In this document: piece by piece, positions 11,290-21,657 of the stretch
Layout of the letters: each line of letters starts with the position of its first letter
Numbering within the stretch: position 1 is the first letter of the stretch
NCBI RefSeq assembly: GCF_027580225.2
Contig: NC_073339.2
Coordinates: 43,207,501-43,271,500 of the forward strand
Length of the DNA stretch: 64,000 nucleotides
Direction: 5' to 3'
Source: Misgurnus anguillicaudatus
Lineage: Eukaryota; Chordata; Actinopteri; Cypriniformes; Cobitidae
Position numbers and translations under genes: made by a program
The notes under the pieces: generated by a model
What the model was told of the DNA's origin: nothing
The model's database searches: none
The model's input: the letters and a program-made list of their open reading frames with translations, nothing else

Positions 11290-11660
11290 CAATGGTTTTA
11301 AACACGTCTCCTCTGATTATAGCCAGAACTGAGCGTGTAAGACGTAAACAAGACATAGACAGCCATGAGCAGACCTGTAGCATCATGCAGAACAGAGTAA
11401 ATAAACAGCCAGACCTTTTCTCTTTAAACTAATGCCAACCTTTCTCTTGTTGAATAACCTGCACTCTTAAGCAACTGCAATGAAAGCAATGCCAAGGGTA
11501 AATACAGCATTCAGGGTCTACTCTTTACTGAGCTCTCAGGTTATGAAAAGTGGAAATGATTGCAGGAAAAACAGTCGAGAGCTATTGACAACGATGCGTC
11601 GCGACAGACCGGCAAATTGGTTGAAAAGCAAACACACAAATACAGGTATTTAAAACATTT
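11290..11660. other. Candidate conserved non-coding block
   Basis: Low-repeat, evenly complex sequence with no frame. It includes GACATAGACAGCCATGAGC, GCAGAACAGAGTAAATAAAC and GAAATGATTGCAGG. It may be a regulatory element; conservation is untested. Confidence 0.3.
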
Positions 11661-11987
11661 GCTCTGTTTCAAGAACTTGCAGTCTACTGCCTACGCCCAC
11701 GGCTACTTTGTAAGTTAGCTCTTGAGTGGGCAGGCAGTAACTTTGTATGTCACACACATAGCACTACTAATGTGAAGTGCACGGGAGACTTGACTTTCAT
11801 TTGATTTCAATAAAGTTAGAGTACTCCAATAGGCATAAGATTACATAATTCTGCTTTTTGCGACAAACACAAATTGGGAAAAACTTTTTGATGGTTGTCA
11901 TTGTCAAATGGCTTTATGCCCAGCTGCACTACTTCCTGAACTTCAGCCAGCTCCTCCTTGTTTCCTGTCTGCCATTATTGGACAAAC
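11661..11987. other. Intergenic, no recognisable feature
   Basis: The last part (11930-11987) is probably the flank of the repeat that contains the inverted pair at 11988-12055. Otherwise unassigned. Confidence 0.35.
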
Positions 11988-12055
11988 TGATTAATCCAAG
12001 TGTGTCTGATTATTGTTGTTGTGACTACTGAGGTCAGGCACACCTGGATTAATCA
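11988..12055. repeat. Short inverted repeat, 22-bp arms
   Basis: TGATTAATCCAAGTGTGTCT is mirrored with about three mismatches by TCAGGCACACCTGGATTAAT across a spacer of roughly 22 bases. It directly abuts the element that starts at 12056, so it may be the end of an older repeat used as the insertion site. Confidence 0.55.
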
Positions 12056-13250
12056 AGCTCGTTTACATGCACACCAATAATGCGATTATAATGGGATTTT
12101 GTCAATACTGCGATTATACTTTACCTCATGTTAACGCAATAATTCGATAAAAATAATGCGATTAAGCTCATTATCGCAGTAAGTATAATCGCATTAAAAG
12201 AGGTGGCGTACGCCGTTTATAATCGCAGTATGCGTCCATGTAAACGCTTTATATCGCATTTATACCGCACTAATTAAGTGCACGTGTGTTTTAGTCACGG
12301 ACCTTAAGCACAAATTCATTTTAAACTTGACATTAGGAAGTTTTACGTGAACTCTGCCAACACGACTCGCTTTCAGCATTCTGCCTTCATCCAGAAACAG
12401 CTCAAATAACACGACAGCAGTACATTATAACAATAAATATATTAGTGACCAAATCATAATGATAACTTCATGCTACTTTGCTCAACCAGCACGGCATTAC
12501 CTATTGGATATTTCTTGTAATAAAAACTTTTTTGCAATTGTTTACATGTCACTGAATAGAGCTGTTCTTGTTGCATTTACACAGCGGGAAACCAGCAGAT
12601 GTCCTCAACTCGCTGCGTTTCGCGTAACTAAACAATGAATGTAGTAGTGTGTAATAATATCTTACCTTTTGGCGTAGTCAGTGTGGTAGAAAAAGCATTA
12701 AGTATTAAATTTCACAGCAACTGCATCAGCTCTGGATACCTGAGGTAATTTTGTGTTATAGACCTCAGCAATGAATGAGCTTTACTGCATTTAAGTTCGT
12801 GTGCACTTCAAGTTAAAATAGATTTGATTGGCTGTCAATGGTTTATCGTTCATCATGTGCCAAAATCGCTGTCGTTATAGTTGTTGTGTGAACTCTGACA
12901 TTTATCTTTAATATAAAAAGATTTTTAAAACTATATTTTTATATTGTTTTAATGTGAACGCCCTTTAAAGGCACTGTCATATTTATATCTTCCTCACGGC
13001 ACCGGATAATGAAATACATCCATAACAACGTGTTTGTCATTTAACGTAAGTAAATTAAAACAGTGGACAATATATGTGAGTTCATCATTTGTGCTCTGCA
13101 TTGGGCTATGTGTGAATAATCCGAAAATAAAAACTGCATGTAAACCGGAGTGAAGAGGTTAGCTCCAGTCATGTAAACATCTTACTGCGAATAAGTCCTT
13201 ACTCGCATTATTGGAAATAATCACATTATTGGTGTGCATGTAAACGAGCT
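12056..13250. mobile_element. DNA transposon with AGCTCGTTTACATGC ends
   Basis: The left end AGCTCGTTTACATGCACACC and the right end GGTGTGCATGTAAACGAGCT are inverted, and the similarity runs on for about 35 bp (CAATAATG). The left arm reiterates TAATCGCA/TGCGATTA motifs. It spans 1195 bp with no transposase frame, so it is non-autonomous. A second, interrupted copy lies at 8955-10060 on the opposite strand. Confidence 0.75.
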
Positions 13251-13253
13251 GAT

Positions 13254-13341
13254 AGAAAGCTTATTTCAGCTTTTAGATTATGTATAAATCTTAGTTTTAA
13301 AAAATGGCCCTTATGTCTGGTTTTGTGGTCCAGCGTCACAA
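13254..13341 (+). mobile_element. Right end of the TGTGACCCTGGACC family
   Basis: AGCTTTTAGATTATGTATAA, GGCCCTTATGTCTGG and TTTTGTGGTCCAGCGTCACA match the standard right terminus of a very common fish element. A left-end copy is at 26950 and a middle fragment at 29750. It is truncated on the left by the element ending at 13250. Confidence 0.6.
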
Positions 13342-13384
13342 ATATGCATATGCAATTTTTTATATTTGTTACTATTAGTTAAAA

Positions 13385-13565
13385 TAAAGTCCTAAAGTCA
13401 GGATTAAGCGGATTTAAAGCGAAAGTATTTGATAAACATATAATACGTGCCTAGAGCATTTGGTTAATATCATTACCTAATTAAATTAGATACAAAAGCA
13501 GCTAAACACCGTCTCCTTCAAAAAATTTTGGAAGGAGACTGTGTTTAGCTGCTTTTGTATCTAAT
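13385..13565. repeat. Repeat ending in an 81-bp hairpin
   Basis: The hairpin occupies 13485-13565. Arms of about 38 bp read ATTAGATACAAAAGCAGCTA and onward on the left, mirrored on the right with about two mismatches around a short AAAATTTT centre. Upstream, GGATTAAGCGGATTTAAAGC links it to the copy at 4210-4426, which retains only one arm of the hairpin. Confidence 0.65.
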
Positions 13566-13820
13566 CCTCTTGTATTTAAATTACGCAAAGTCAAAATAAT
13601 GTTTTTTTTTTATTTAGATCACGTTGACAGGCGAACTTTTCAAGTTTTCCAAATAAGCTTTACTTTTTTCTTAATAGTTTTCTTTTATTTGTTTATAATA
13701 AGCTTTATTTCATACAGTATAATAAATGCTCTCCAGAGATTTTTCACGTGTAAGACACAAGAACGCCAGTGTGCTTTTCTTCAGATGACGTTCTGCATTA
13801 CTTTATTTTATAATTTTATA

Positions 13821-13822
<2 letters not shown>

Positions 13823-13860
<38 letters not shown>
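13823..13860. repeat. TA dinucleotide microsatellite
   Basis: About 19 TA units lie directly upstream of the LINE remnant. Open frames reading through it are artefacts of the repeat. Confidence 0.9.
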
Positions 13861-13861
<1 letters not shown>

Positions 13862-13863
<2 letters not shown>

Positions 13864-14162
13864 TTACTTTTAATAATATTTGTTTTACTTTTAAATTGTG
13901 GAATTCCTTTCCCTCAGAGATCAGGAATGCAGAATCCCTGGGAATTTTTAAATCCCACCTAAAAAAAGGAACTTTTTTAGAGTAGCTTTTATGTTATTAC
14001 TTTGTATGTTGTTAATTGGCTTTTACCTTTGTATGTTCAGTTTTAATACCTGTCATGTTATGTGGTCTTTTTAATTTCCTCTCTTTTTATGTAAAGCGCT
14101 TTGAGATGCTGCTTTTAAAGGCGCTATATAAAATAAAGTTATTATTATTATTATTATTATTT
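13862..14162 (+). pseudogene. LINE retrotransposon 3' end (reverse-transcriptase C-terminus plus 3' UTR)
   Basis: The frame ending at 13985 reads KLWNSFPSEIRNAESLGIFK and then SHLKKGTF. This pattern (LWNSLP, then IR/AESL, then FKSxLK) is typical of the extreme C-terminus of fish non-LTR retrotransposon polymerases. After the stop, the 3' region contains GTAAAGCGCTTTGAGATGCT and GGCGCTATATAAAATAAAG, ending in a TTA-repeat tail (about 14138-14162). That is the 3' tail type of L2-like LINEs and their SINE partners. All catalytic reverse-transcriptase and endonuclease domains are absent, so it is a 5'-truncated dead copy. The clade (L2-like) is inferred from the tail. Confidence 0.8.
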
Positions 14163-14429
14163 TAAAGTCACACTCAAGAACAAATGCACCTTAACCTTTC
14201 CATACTGTATTTATAAACTGGAATAAACAACCAATCTACCTGTATTATCTATCGATCTGTATAAACTTTTACCCGAAAAATTTTTCAACATTCTTTATAG
14301 ATTTGAATGGCCATCTTGCCAAAATGCAAATGAATCAAAAATTTTACAAAAATAATCAAATTTGTAAATGTGACATGCAACATGTTAAAAAAATGAAGAA
14401 AGAAAACTAATGAAATTGCCACACATTAC

Positions 14430-14515
14430 ACTGTCAGAAAAAAAGCTGTCAGTGGGACGGTACCCTTTAAAATGGTCCTAATACTGTAAGTACCATTTAG
14501 GTACAGACCTAAACC
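14430..14515 (+). mobile_element. Fragment of a GGGCGGTACC/GGTACA MITE
   Basis: ACACTGTCAGAAAAAAAGCT, GTCAGTGGGACGGTACCC and ACCATTTAGGTACAGACC follow the order of a common fish repeat built of GGTAC-type units. A second fragment lies at 41304-41380. There is no right terminus. Confidence 0.55.
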
Positions 14516-14779
14516 AAATAAACATCACTTTTTGTGCATATTAGTTATACTTTTCTTCTCACATCCCTGCTGCTGTCATCCGATTTCTTGTAAAGGCTAA
14601 ATACAAGATTCTTATATTTAGTCCAGATATATAGACAAGGCTTTACAGTTTGACGAATGACAAAAAGCCCACAGAAACCCGAGTGATCCTTAAATAAAAC
14701 CTGCCTCACCTAGAATTAAATGAATGACTTTCATCTATCATAAATCAAAGGGAAAATGTTTTTTAAAAAATGAGATCCA

Positions 14780-15310
14780 CCATAATCAACCCTTTCATTT
14801 GTGTAGTCAGACGAAAATCTATGAAGTGGCTCAGATATTCATCAGACATTTAAGACAGGGCATTGATATTCCTTTCTTTTCTCTATAGTATACCGTAGCA
14901 TTCATATTATATTACCTTCCCTAGTCTGCATTCATCTGCAAGCGGTTATCACATCAATAATCCTGCTTTATGACAACAAAATATCTTACAAACTACTCCA
15001 GATGCAAATATGACTCTCTGAGACCAAATAAATGTAAGAGACTGAAAGGTATTGGCAGCATCGTGCCTCACTTTTGACACAAGTGGGCTCATCCGTTTAC
15101 TTCCTGTGAGCGAGCAATTCTGTTAAGTGTGCCTCGGTGTCACATTCAGATTCAAATATTGCTACTGAAGATCATAAAGTAGATAATAACATACATTACT
15201 CACACTTCATTCACTCCCACACTACACTATATGACGGCTTTTGATGATGGCCCTGTCATATTAGCTCTGCTCCAAAGCCTATCGAGCTGTCTACCAAGAC
15301 ATCAACGCTG
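14780..15310. other. Candidate conserved non-coding block
   Basis: A long low-repeat run with complex composition and no long frame. It includes CATCAATAATCCTGCTTTAT, TGACACAAGTGGGCTC and GATTCAAATATTGCTACTG. It stands out from the transposon-rich flanks. A regulatory role is inference. Confidence 0.35.
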
Positions 15311-15729
15311 CACCAATAGGTTGGCAGTGTTGCTGCTTTAAGATGCATTGTTTTGTTTAGTTTGTTAAGATTAGTTAAAGGTGCCATGTGTTTTCAAAGT
15401 TTTATTGTTTTTACATGTGCAATATAACGTGTTTTATAAAATGGCTAGTTCTGGTTCTTCATTCTGATTGGTTAAAATGCCTTTTAAGCCATGATAAAAT
15501 ACCCCTGTAACCCCACGGTTCCGGCCGTAGTACATAAGCATCCCTGCGCCACTGTTGCAACGTAATGATTTATGAAAATAAACACCACTTTAATCATATT
15601 TTCAATTTTTCTACAATTGCACAAGTAATGGCGATATCCAGATAAATGTCAATAAATATTGTTGAGTCATCTCTTCAATAAAGAGAAAACATTCCCTGAG
15701 GAGTGTCTACCTCGAATCCATATTTCCGC

Positions 15730-16076
15730 TATTATGCACTAGGTGGCGATCTTACCCAACTTAAACACTGACGCATTCACTCAACACGTAAAACACTGTG
15801 TAAGTTGTGATCAAGCCCTGAATCTGATCTCTTACAAAAGTTCTTCACAACTTTTGGAATTATGGAATTATCTCCGCTTTCAGCTGAAAATTTGAGAGGT
15901 GATACACGGAAAAATGAAGGTAGGATGAACCTTTTATTTTTTAAGTGGGGGGTCTGTTCTTTCATATGATATATTTTATGTTTATTTAAAGAAGAACATT
16001 TTTCTGGAAGGCATTAAACTAAAACTGGGTGGCAACATTAAAAAAAAAAAAAAAACGCTGAGGGGGAAAGAGTTAA
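15730..16076. mobile_element. Diverged TTAACTC-family element
   Basis: It shares CACTAGGTGGCGATCTT, CTGAATCTGATCTCTTA and the end GCTGAGGGGGAAAGAGTTAA with the intact element at 32580-33120 (CACCAGATGGCGCCAAA, CTGAGTCTGATCTCTAA, GGCGGTGAATGAGTTAA). The left boundary is uncertain. Confidence 0.55.
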
Positions 16077-16359
16077 GCATGCTTCCAAGCATATTTGATC
16101 ATCACTTCAACAGTTGCACTATATATATGTTAATGTATAAATGAGATGAATGTTGGTTTATGAAAATACACACCACAGTCTTTAATCATATTTTCATTGT
16201 GTCTGTGTTGCTTGAGAACTGCGCTCTATTGCAGCCACACTTGATTCTGAGGAACTACTTTGTTTGGCGGAGGAGTAATATTTGTACTAATATAATTACA
16301 ACTTATTTGTGTTTTATTTTATGAAATCCTGCTATGCATATGTAGTAAATGTTTTATAA

Positions 16360-16486
16360 AAGCAATAAGCCCCGCAAAGCAGTGGTGTTACAGTGCATTT
16401 TATAACAGCTAAGGGGCGTTGTTAGGCATGACGCGAAGCGGAGTAAAATGCACTGGTAACTCACTGCTTCTTGGGACTTATTGCTT
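16360..16486. mobile_element. Foldback with AAGCAATAAGCCCC arms
   Basis: AAGCAATAAGCCCCGCAAAG and TTACAGTGCATTTTA on the left are mirrored by TAAAATGCACTGGTAA and TTGGGACTTATTGCTT on the right. The loop carries GGGGCGTTGTTAGGCATGAC. It is a small palindromic repeat with no coding potential. Confidence 0.6.
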
Positions 16487-16759
16487 TAATATTCCACTGT
16501 TTTCACTGTCCTAAAATCGGGCTGATGTCTTCCTTCTATAAAGTCCCTCCTTCAGAAATATGTAACGAGTTTTGATTGTGTAGCTCGTACAGTGTGTTGT
16601 GATTCGATAGCAGCTTAGCGGACATTGTCCGGAAAGGTCACGCCAGATTGGATGCAGTTACTATACATTATTTAGCCAATTACCTATCTGGGTCATGATA
16701 GAATGCATTTCCTTAGATTTAGTTTATTGCAGTCGTTTGTTCATTTGTTATAATTGGCA

Positions 16760-17092
16760 TTTGTTGGACCGGTGTTTAGCATTTTTAACATTTTGTATAA
16801 AAAGAATTTGTGTTTAGTGTAGGGTTTGGATTTAGGGTAAGGTTTGGGTTTAGGGTAAGGTTTGGGGTAGGGTTAAGGTGATAACATATCGCTAAAATGG
16901 TTATAGGGAAATTATATAGCAATCTTTATGGAATGAAAGATACGAAAATGTTTAATGTTTTTTTAGCCGTAAAAACGTAATAATGCTACGTTTGAATGTT
17001 GTAAATACGTCTACATTGTACGTTTAAGCATCTATTTAAATGTAAAGTTACATTACGTGTAAATGCTACGTATTAACAGTTAGACCAGGCTG
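16760..17092 (+). mobile_element. Hairpin-superfamily element E (TACGT arms), right half
   Basis: From ACATTTTGTATAAAAA through GGTTTAGGGTAAGG tracts, TATAGCAATCTTTATGGAAT, AAACGTAATAATGCTACGTT and the end GTTAGACCAGGCTG, it follows the right part of the larger element at 55056-56430 almost in register. The left arm and left terminus are absent. Confidence 0.65.
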
Positions 17093-17279
17093 GTATTACA
17101 GTAAATACTACTGACATATTATTTTAAGGATGAAATATTGAGATCTGTTATGTGAAGTGTTCCCATCCCTCAATGTAAACTCTATGTAGTTGAGCACTTG
17201 GAAAGAGATTTTAAGATAAAAAACCTGGAATTGATTCCAAATCTGAACCAATTTTAAGTTGCCGCAACTGAATAAAGTA

Positions 17280-17770
17280 CACTAAATTGTTGAGACAGTT
17301 TAAACGGCATTACCGACCTTATGACAGCGATGCTGGAAATGTCATTATAACCCTGACAGTCATTTCATTGGCTTGGCCCCACTTTGCTTTGCCTTTCATT
17401 TCCACGCAACTAATTTTCACTCACTGTTCACTCCACAATGCATCATTCAAACGAGTCGTAATTACACAGGCAATCAAAGTGCATTTTATCTCGACTGATA
17501 TTTCACTATTTATAGGATGTTAATATTTCAAAGACCCGGATCACAAACAGCTCGCCGTCCATGTGTAATTAGAATTAATGTGCCCGATCGCAATCTCCTC
17601 TCATTTACTCTTTGACTGAGATACATTTGTAAATGATGCAACACAATAGTTGACCCATCTGTTCGTTTTACATCTCGTTCATGATGACATTCACGCCATT
17701 AAAGAAATGTGGCTTTTTTATTGACCTTGCAAACACAAGCAGGCAACAATTCATTTAATGGTGCAGGCAC
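17280..17770. other. Strong candidate conserved non-coding element
   Basis: About 490 bp without recognisable repeats. It is dense in transcription-factor-like words: GTGTAATTAGAATTAATGTG, GCAATCAAAGTGCATTT, AACGAGTCGTAATTACACAG, ATTGACCTTGCA and TCATTTAATGG. The 78-codon frame at 17287-17523 has no domain. Composition, length and homeodomain-type cores fit a developmental enhancer. Of all the blocks here I rate this among the most likely to be deeply conserved, but that is untested. Confidence 0.45.
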
Positions 17771-17817
17771 TTTTATGCAACACAACTTACAGTGCATTTA
17801 TTAGTATGCAACATTCA

Positions 17818-17873
17818 TGTTTCTTGGGAATCGGACCCATGACCCTGGCTTTGAAAGCATATCTATAGGAAAA
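17818..17873 (-). mobile_element. tRNA-derived SINE head fragment
   Basis: On the minus strand it contains a B-box-like GGGTCCGATTCCCAAGAAAC preceded by AAGCCAGGGTCAT, matching the region around the B box of the local SINE family. No A box or tail is seen. Confidence 0.5.
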
Positions 17874-17879
17874 TGTGAA

Positions 17880-18825
17880 CTGTAAACTAAAGGTGACCGT
17901 TCTGAATATAAAATTTACCCCAAAGTCATTAACTTCAAATTGGAATTGTGCTTTTTCATTCAAAGTGGTTCCTATGATTTAATCACATGATCTGTCTTGC
18001 TTTAAACATGATATCTAAATGGTAAACAATTTCATCTTACAATGTATTGCCAAAAAATGTATGCATGTTCAGATTTAGCTTTTTTTCTCAGTCTATTGTA
18101 CAATAAAGTCTCAAGATATTAATGTTATCAAGAGTTAAATATTTATTCCTAATCTTTCGAAAGGCTATTGTGTGAGTGTATTGCTTAAAGTGTATTGTGT
18201 TGTGTGAGAGTGTACTGTTCGTAAGCGTCTTACAAAATGATTTGATTGCTGGTGTGTAATTTTGTCGACTTTCAAGATAATTAGGCAGCAACAAAATTGA
18301 TGTCCAGCCAGCGTGATAATGTTAATTATATACATCAGTGAACAAAGACACAAATGAAGGGCCATGGAGAATAGAGAGATAAAGACCAGTGATCACCATG
18401 GTGAAATCTCTTATTTAGCACTCGCAGACTCACAGTCAACACTCAGAACGGGACGCTGTATCAGACATGTGAGCAAAAATGAATAAAAATTTCTAGTTCT
18501 AGAAATTTGTACTCAATTTAAACTACAAACAGGCAAGCAGTGTAAAATATTTTCTAGCAAGTTATTTTTGGTAGGCTTTGAAGCAAAATAGCAAAACAAA
18601 AGCATTTTCGCTATAAAGACAAACTTTCATTCACAATCCCAGAAAAATTAATCGCTCTGGGTTTCTCATGGATGTTTTATTTAAGGATCACCTTCAAAAT
18701 TTGTCAGGACAAATAAAAAACAGAAAAAACAGTATGTTTACCTACTGCAACATTTCAAATCAATAAAATTAATACAGATACATTTAAAAAATAAAGGTGC
18801 TAAAAATTGCAGCAAGGCCATAGAA
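17880..18825. other. AT-rich intergenic, no gene
   Basis: The minus frames at 18088-18365 overlap each other and show no domain. No repeat terminus was recognised. Confidence 0.4.
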
Positions 18826-21495
18826 CAGGGGTTTCAAACGTTTTCTTTAGCCACAGGAAAGAATGAAAGACGTGGCCAAAAAGGTTTCATATTCCATCAG
18901 TTGTTCAATAATAATATTATAAAGCAACGAGAACACTTTTATGTGCAAACAAAACAAAACAAACGATTTTATTCAACAATTCTACGTCACGACAATGCAT
19001 GCAGCTGACGTCACCTGCTGAAGTAGATGCAGCGCCACCACTCCCACCACGCGCATCACGCACTGTGAGTAGGGCACCAAGTGCTGAGGGGGTACCAAAA
19101 ATAGGCTAAGAAAAAAACTAGAAATTGCATTTCCGGAGGAACTGCAAAAGTGTGCTTGCTCTGGTGCCGCCAATTTAGTTTTTTGTCTTGTGCATCCTCA
19201 CATTGGTGTCCCAAGTTCATGTACAAAGTTTGGATTCAATACGTGAAAGCGTTCCTGAGATATAAACGACTTCCTGTTTGGCGGCGTAAAATATTAGAAA
19301 AAAAAATGTGTTCTTTTGATGTTGTGCACCTCACATTGGAGACCCAAATTAATTTCCAAAGTTTGGTTTCAATACATGAAAGCGTTCCTGAGACATAAAC
19401 TACTTCCTGTTTGGCAGCGTAAAATTTTAGAAAAAAAATTGTTCTTCTGATGTTGTGCATCCTCACATTAGAGACCCAAATTAATTTCCAAAGTTTGGTT
19501 TCAATACATGAAAGCATTCCTGAGATAAAAACTACTTCCTGTTTGGCGGTGTAAAATTTTAGAAAAAACTTGTTCTTTTGATGTTGTGCATCCTCACATT
19601 GGAGACCCAAATTAATTTCCAAAGTTTGGTTTCAATACGTGAAAGCGTTCCTGAGATATAAACTACTTCCTGTTTGGCGGCGTAAAGTTTTAGAATTTTT
19701 TTTCTTTTGATGTTGTGCATCCTCACATTGGAGACCCAAATTAATTTCCAAAGTTTGGTTTCAATACGTGAAAGCGTTATTGAGATATAAAGTACTTCCT
19801 GTTTGGCGGCGTAAAGTTTAAGAATTTTTTTTTCTTTTGATGTTGTTCATCCTCACATTGGAGACCCAAATTCATGTACAAAGTTTGGTTTCAATATGTT
19901 GAAGGGTTCCTTAGATATAAACTACTTCCTGTTTGGCGGCGTAAAATTTTAGAAAAAAAATTTGTTATTTTGATGTTGTGCATCCTCACATTGGAGACCC
20001 AAATTAATTTCCAAAGTTTGGTTTCAATACATGAAAGCGTTCCTGAGATATAAACTACTTCCTGTTTGGCGGCGTAAAATTTTAGAAAAAAAAATGTTCT
20101 TCTGATGTTGTGCATCCTCACATTAGAGACCCAAATTAATTTCCAAAGTTTGGTTTCAATACGTGAAAGCATTCCTGAGATAAAAAATACTTCCTGTTTG
20201 GCGGCATAAAGTTTTAGATTTTTTTTTTTCTTTTGATGTTGTGCATCCTCACATTAGAGATCCAAATTCATGTACAAAGTTTGGTTTCTATACGTGAAAG
20301 CATTCCTGAGATATAAACTACTTCCTGTTTGGCGGCGTAAAATTTTAGAAAAAAATGTTGTTCTTTTGATGTTGTGCATCCTCACATTGGAGACCCAAAT
20401 TAACTTCCAAAGTTTGGGTTCAATACGTGAAAGCATTCCTGAGATAAAAACTACTTCCTGTTTGGCGGCGTAAAATTTTAGAAAAAAAATTATTTTGATG
20501 TTGTGCATCCTCACATTGGAGACCCAATTACATGTAGAAATTTGGTTTCAATACGTGAAAGCGTTCCTAAGATATAAACTACTTCCTCTTTGGCGACTAC
20601 GCCACAGGTATCTTTTGGGCTGTTATGGGCAAACGCTTCCGAAAATCAAGAATCCTTCTAGTAACTTTTGTGAGGCTTGGTCCAAGGATTGTGTACGTCC
20701 AGTTTTGTGAAGTTCTGCCAAAATTTGTGACCTGTGAATCTTTTTTTAAGCTTTTCTGTTCAATCCAATATGGCGGAAGAACGATATGAATTTGTGACAT
20801 CAGGTTTTCAAGCAACTTAGACGGGCACTGCCTGAACATTAAGTTTGAACGGGGGTCTCTGTGTCAAACGGCCTAGTCACAGGAGCTGGCCAAAAATTAG
20901 GTCGGAATAATCATAAGAAATCTTGTGAAGAACAATAAGTGCTTTTGCAAGCACACTTAATTATAATGCCGATATTATTTCATTAGCCTATAGAAATATC
21001 ATTAGGCACTTTTGAGCCATGTATATGTAACAAAAAAGGGGTAACAAGATAATTTAATTGCTAGAAAGTATGCCCCGCGGGTGCCTGATGAAGTTTGACA
21101 TACAGTATGCAACTTTTATGGAAATGGCCCCGAAAAGACAGCAGGAGTCAGGATCTGAGAAAAGAAAGAAGAAACTGCCAATGTTTTTTCTGCTTTTTTA
21201 TTTAAGCCATTATGCAAACATTGTAAACAATACTTAAACAGCCCGTATAAATGCACAAATTACTTGCAAGCGTTTATTTTGTGTCTGTACACTGGCAACT
21301 ACATCAGCAGGTGACGTCAGTGGCATGCGCCGTAGTCTGCTCGTGAACGTGCAAATAAAATCTTTCATTTTGTTATCTTTGAGCACAAAAGTGTTCTCGT
21401 CACTTCGCAATATTATTATTTAACTTTGGAATATGGACCTTTTTGATGATGCCTTTCATTCTTTTCTGAGAAAAATAATTGTGAAACTAACTAAA
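18826..21495. mobile_element. Large inverted-repeat element containing a minisatellite
   Basis: Sequence at 18850-19040 (AAGAATGAAAGACG, AAAAAGGTTTCATATTCC, GAGAACACTTTTATGTGC, GCTGACGTCACCTGCTG) is mirrored at 21290-21472. This gives long imperfect terminal inverted repeats of about 190 bp. The left outer end reads CAGGGGTTTCAAACG, a hAT-like start, but the right outer end does not show its partner, so the exact limits and superfamily are uncertain. The interior holds the ~131-bp tandem array and an AAGTGTGCTTGC/GCAAGCACACTT pair near 19150 and 20945. No transposase frame is present. Confidence 0.65.
19180..20602. repeat. Minisatellite, about 11 units of about 131 bp
   Basis: The word TTCCTGTTTGGCGGCG (with small changes) recurs at 19271, 19404, 19536, 19667, 19796, 19926, 20059, 20191, 20322, 20455 and 20583, a spacing of 128-133 bp. 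Each unit also contains CATCCTCACATTGGAGACCC and AAAGTTTGGTTTCAATACG. Units differ by point changes and by the length of an A- or T-run after GTAAAATTTTAG. Open frames on either strand exist only because some units are close to 132 bp. Confidence 0.95.
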
Positions 21496-21656
21496 GTCAA
21501 TGGGACAGTTACACACCTCTCGGTTTTTGTCAAAATATCTGAAAAATGTGTTGATGAAGACAATCGGAGCACTTGATGGTTTAGAACAACATGGGTAAGT
21601 GATTTATGATAAAAAATATAATTTCCTGTGAACTATCTCTTTAATAATTCAATAAT
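21496..21656 (+). mobile_element. Right half of a TTAAAG-ended MITE
   Basis: It runs GTCAATGGGACAGTTACACA, GGTTTAGAACAACATGGGTA and ends TGTGAACTATCTCTTTAA. The order matches the right arm of the TTCACCC-type palindrome (AACAACATG..GGTGAGT..GTGAACTATCCCTTTAA). Confidence 0.6.
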
Positions 21657-21657
21657 T

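Larger units (their letters stand above)
15380..16500. repeat. Composite repeat region split by a TTAACTC element
   Basis: TTTATGAAAATAAACACCAC at 15570 recurs as TTTATGAAAATACACACCAC at 16157, with TTAATCATATTTTC after both. These direct repeats flank the TTAACTC-family element. The right part carries a separate foldback (16360-16486). Boundaries are approximate and I do not recognise the host family by name. Confidence 0.45.

Noticed and set aside
13599..13985. 128-codon open frame
   Set aside because: Only its last ~30 codons are meaningful (LINE polymerase C-terminus). The rest reads through AT-rich DNA and a TA microsatellite.
16800..16890. GGTTTAGGG-type tracts resembling telomere repeats (also near 1060, 39360, 41940, 56190)
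   Set aside because: They are short and irregular, and always sit in the centre of hairpin elements. They are not interstitial telomere arrays.
19236..20514. Several repeated minus-strand frames that look like a repeat protein
   Set aside because: They are the ~131-bp minisatellite read in frame by chance. Unit lengths of 128-133 bp break the frame repeatedly, and both strands are open in places.
19180..20602. Regularly spaced repeats that might suggest a CRISPR-like array
   Set aside because: Whole ~131-bp units are repeated with no unique spacers, and the genome is clearly vertebrate.
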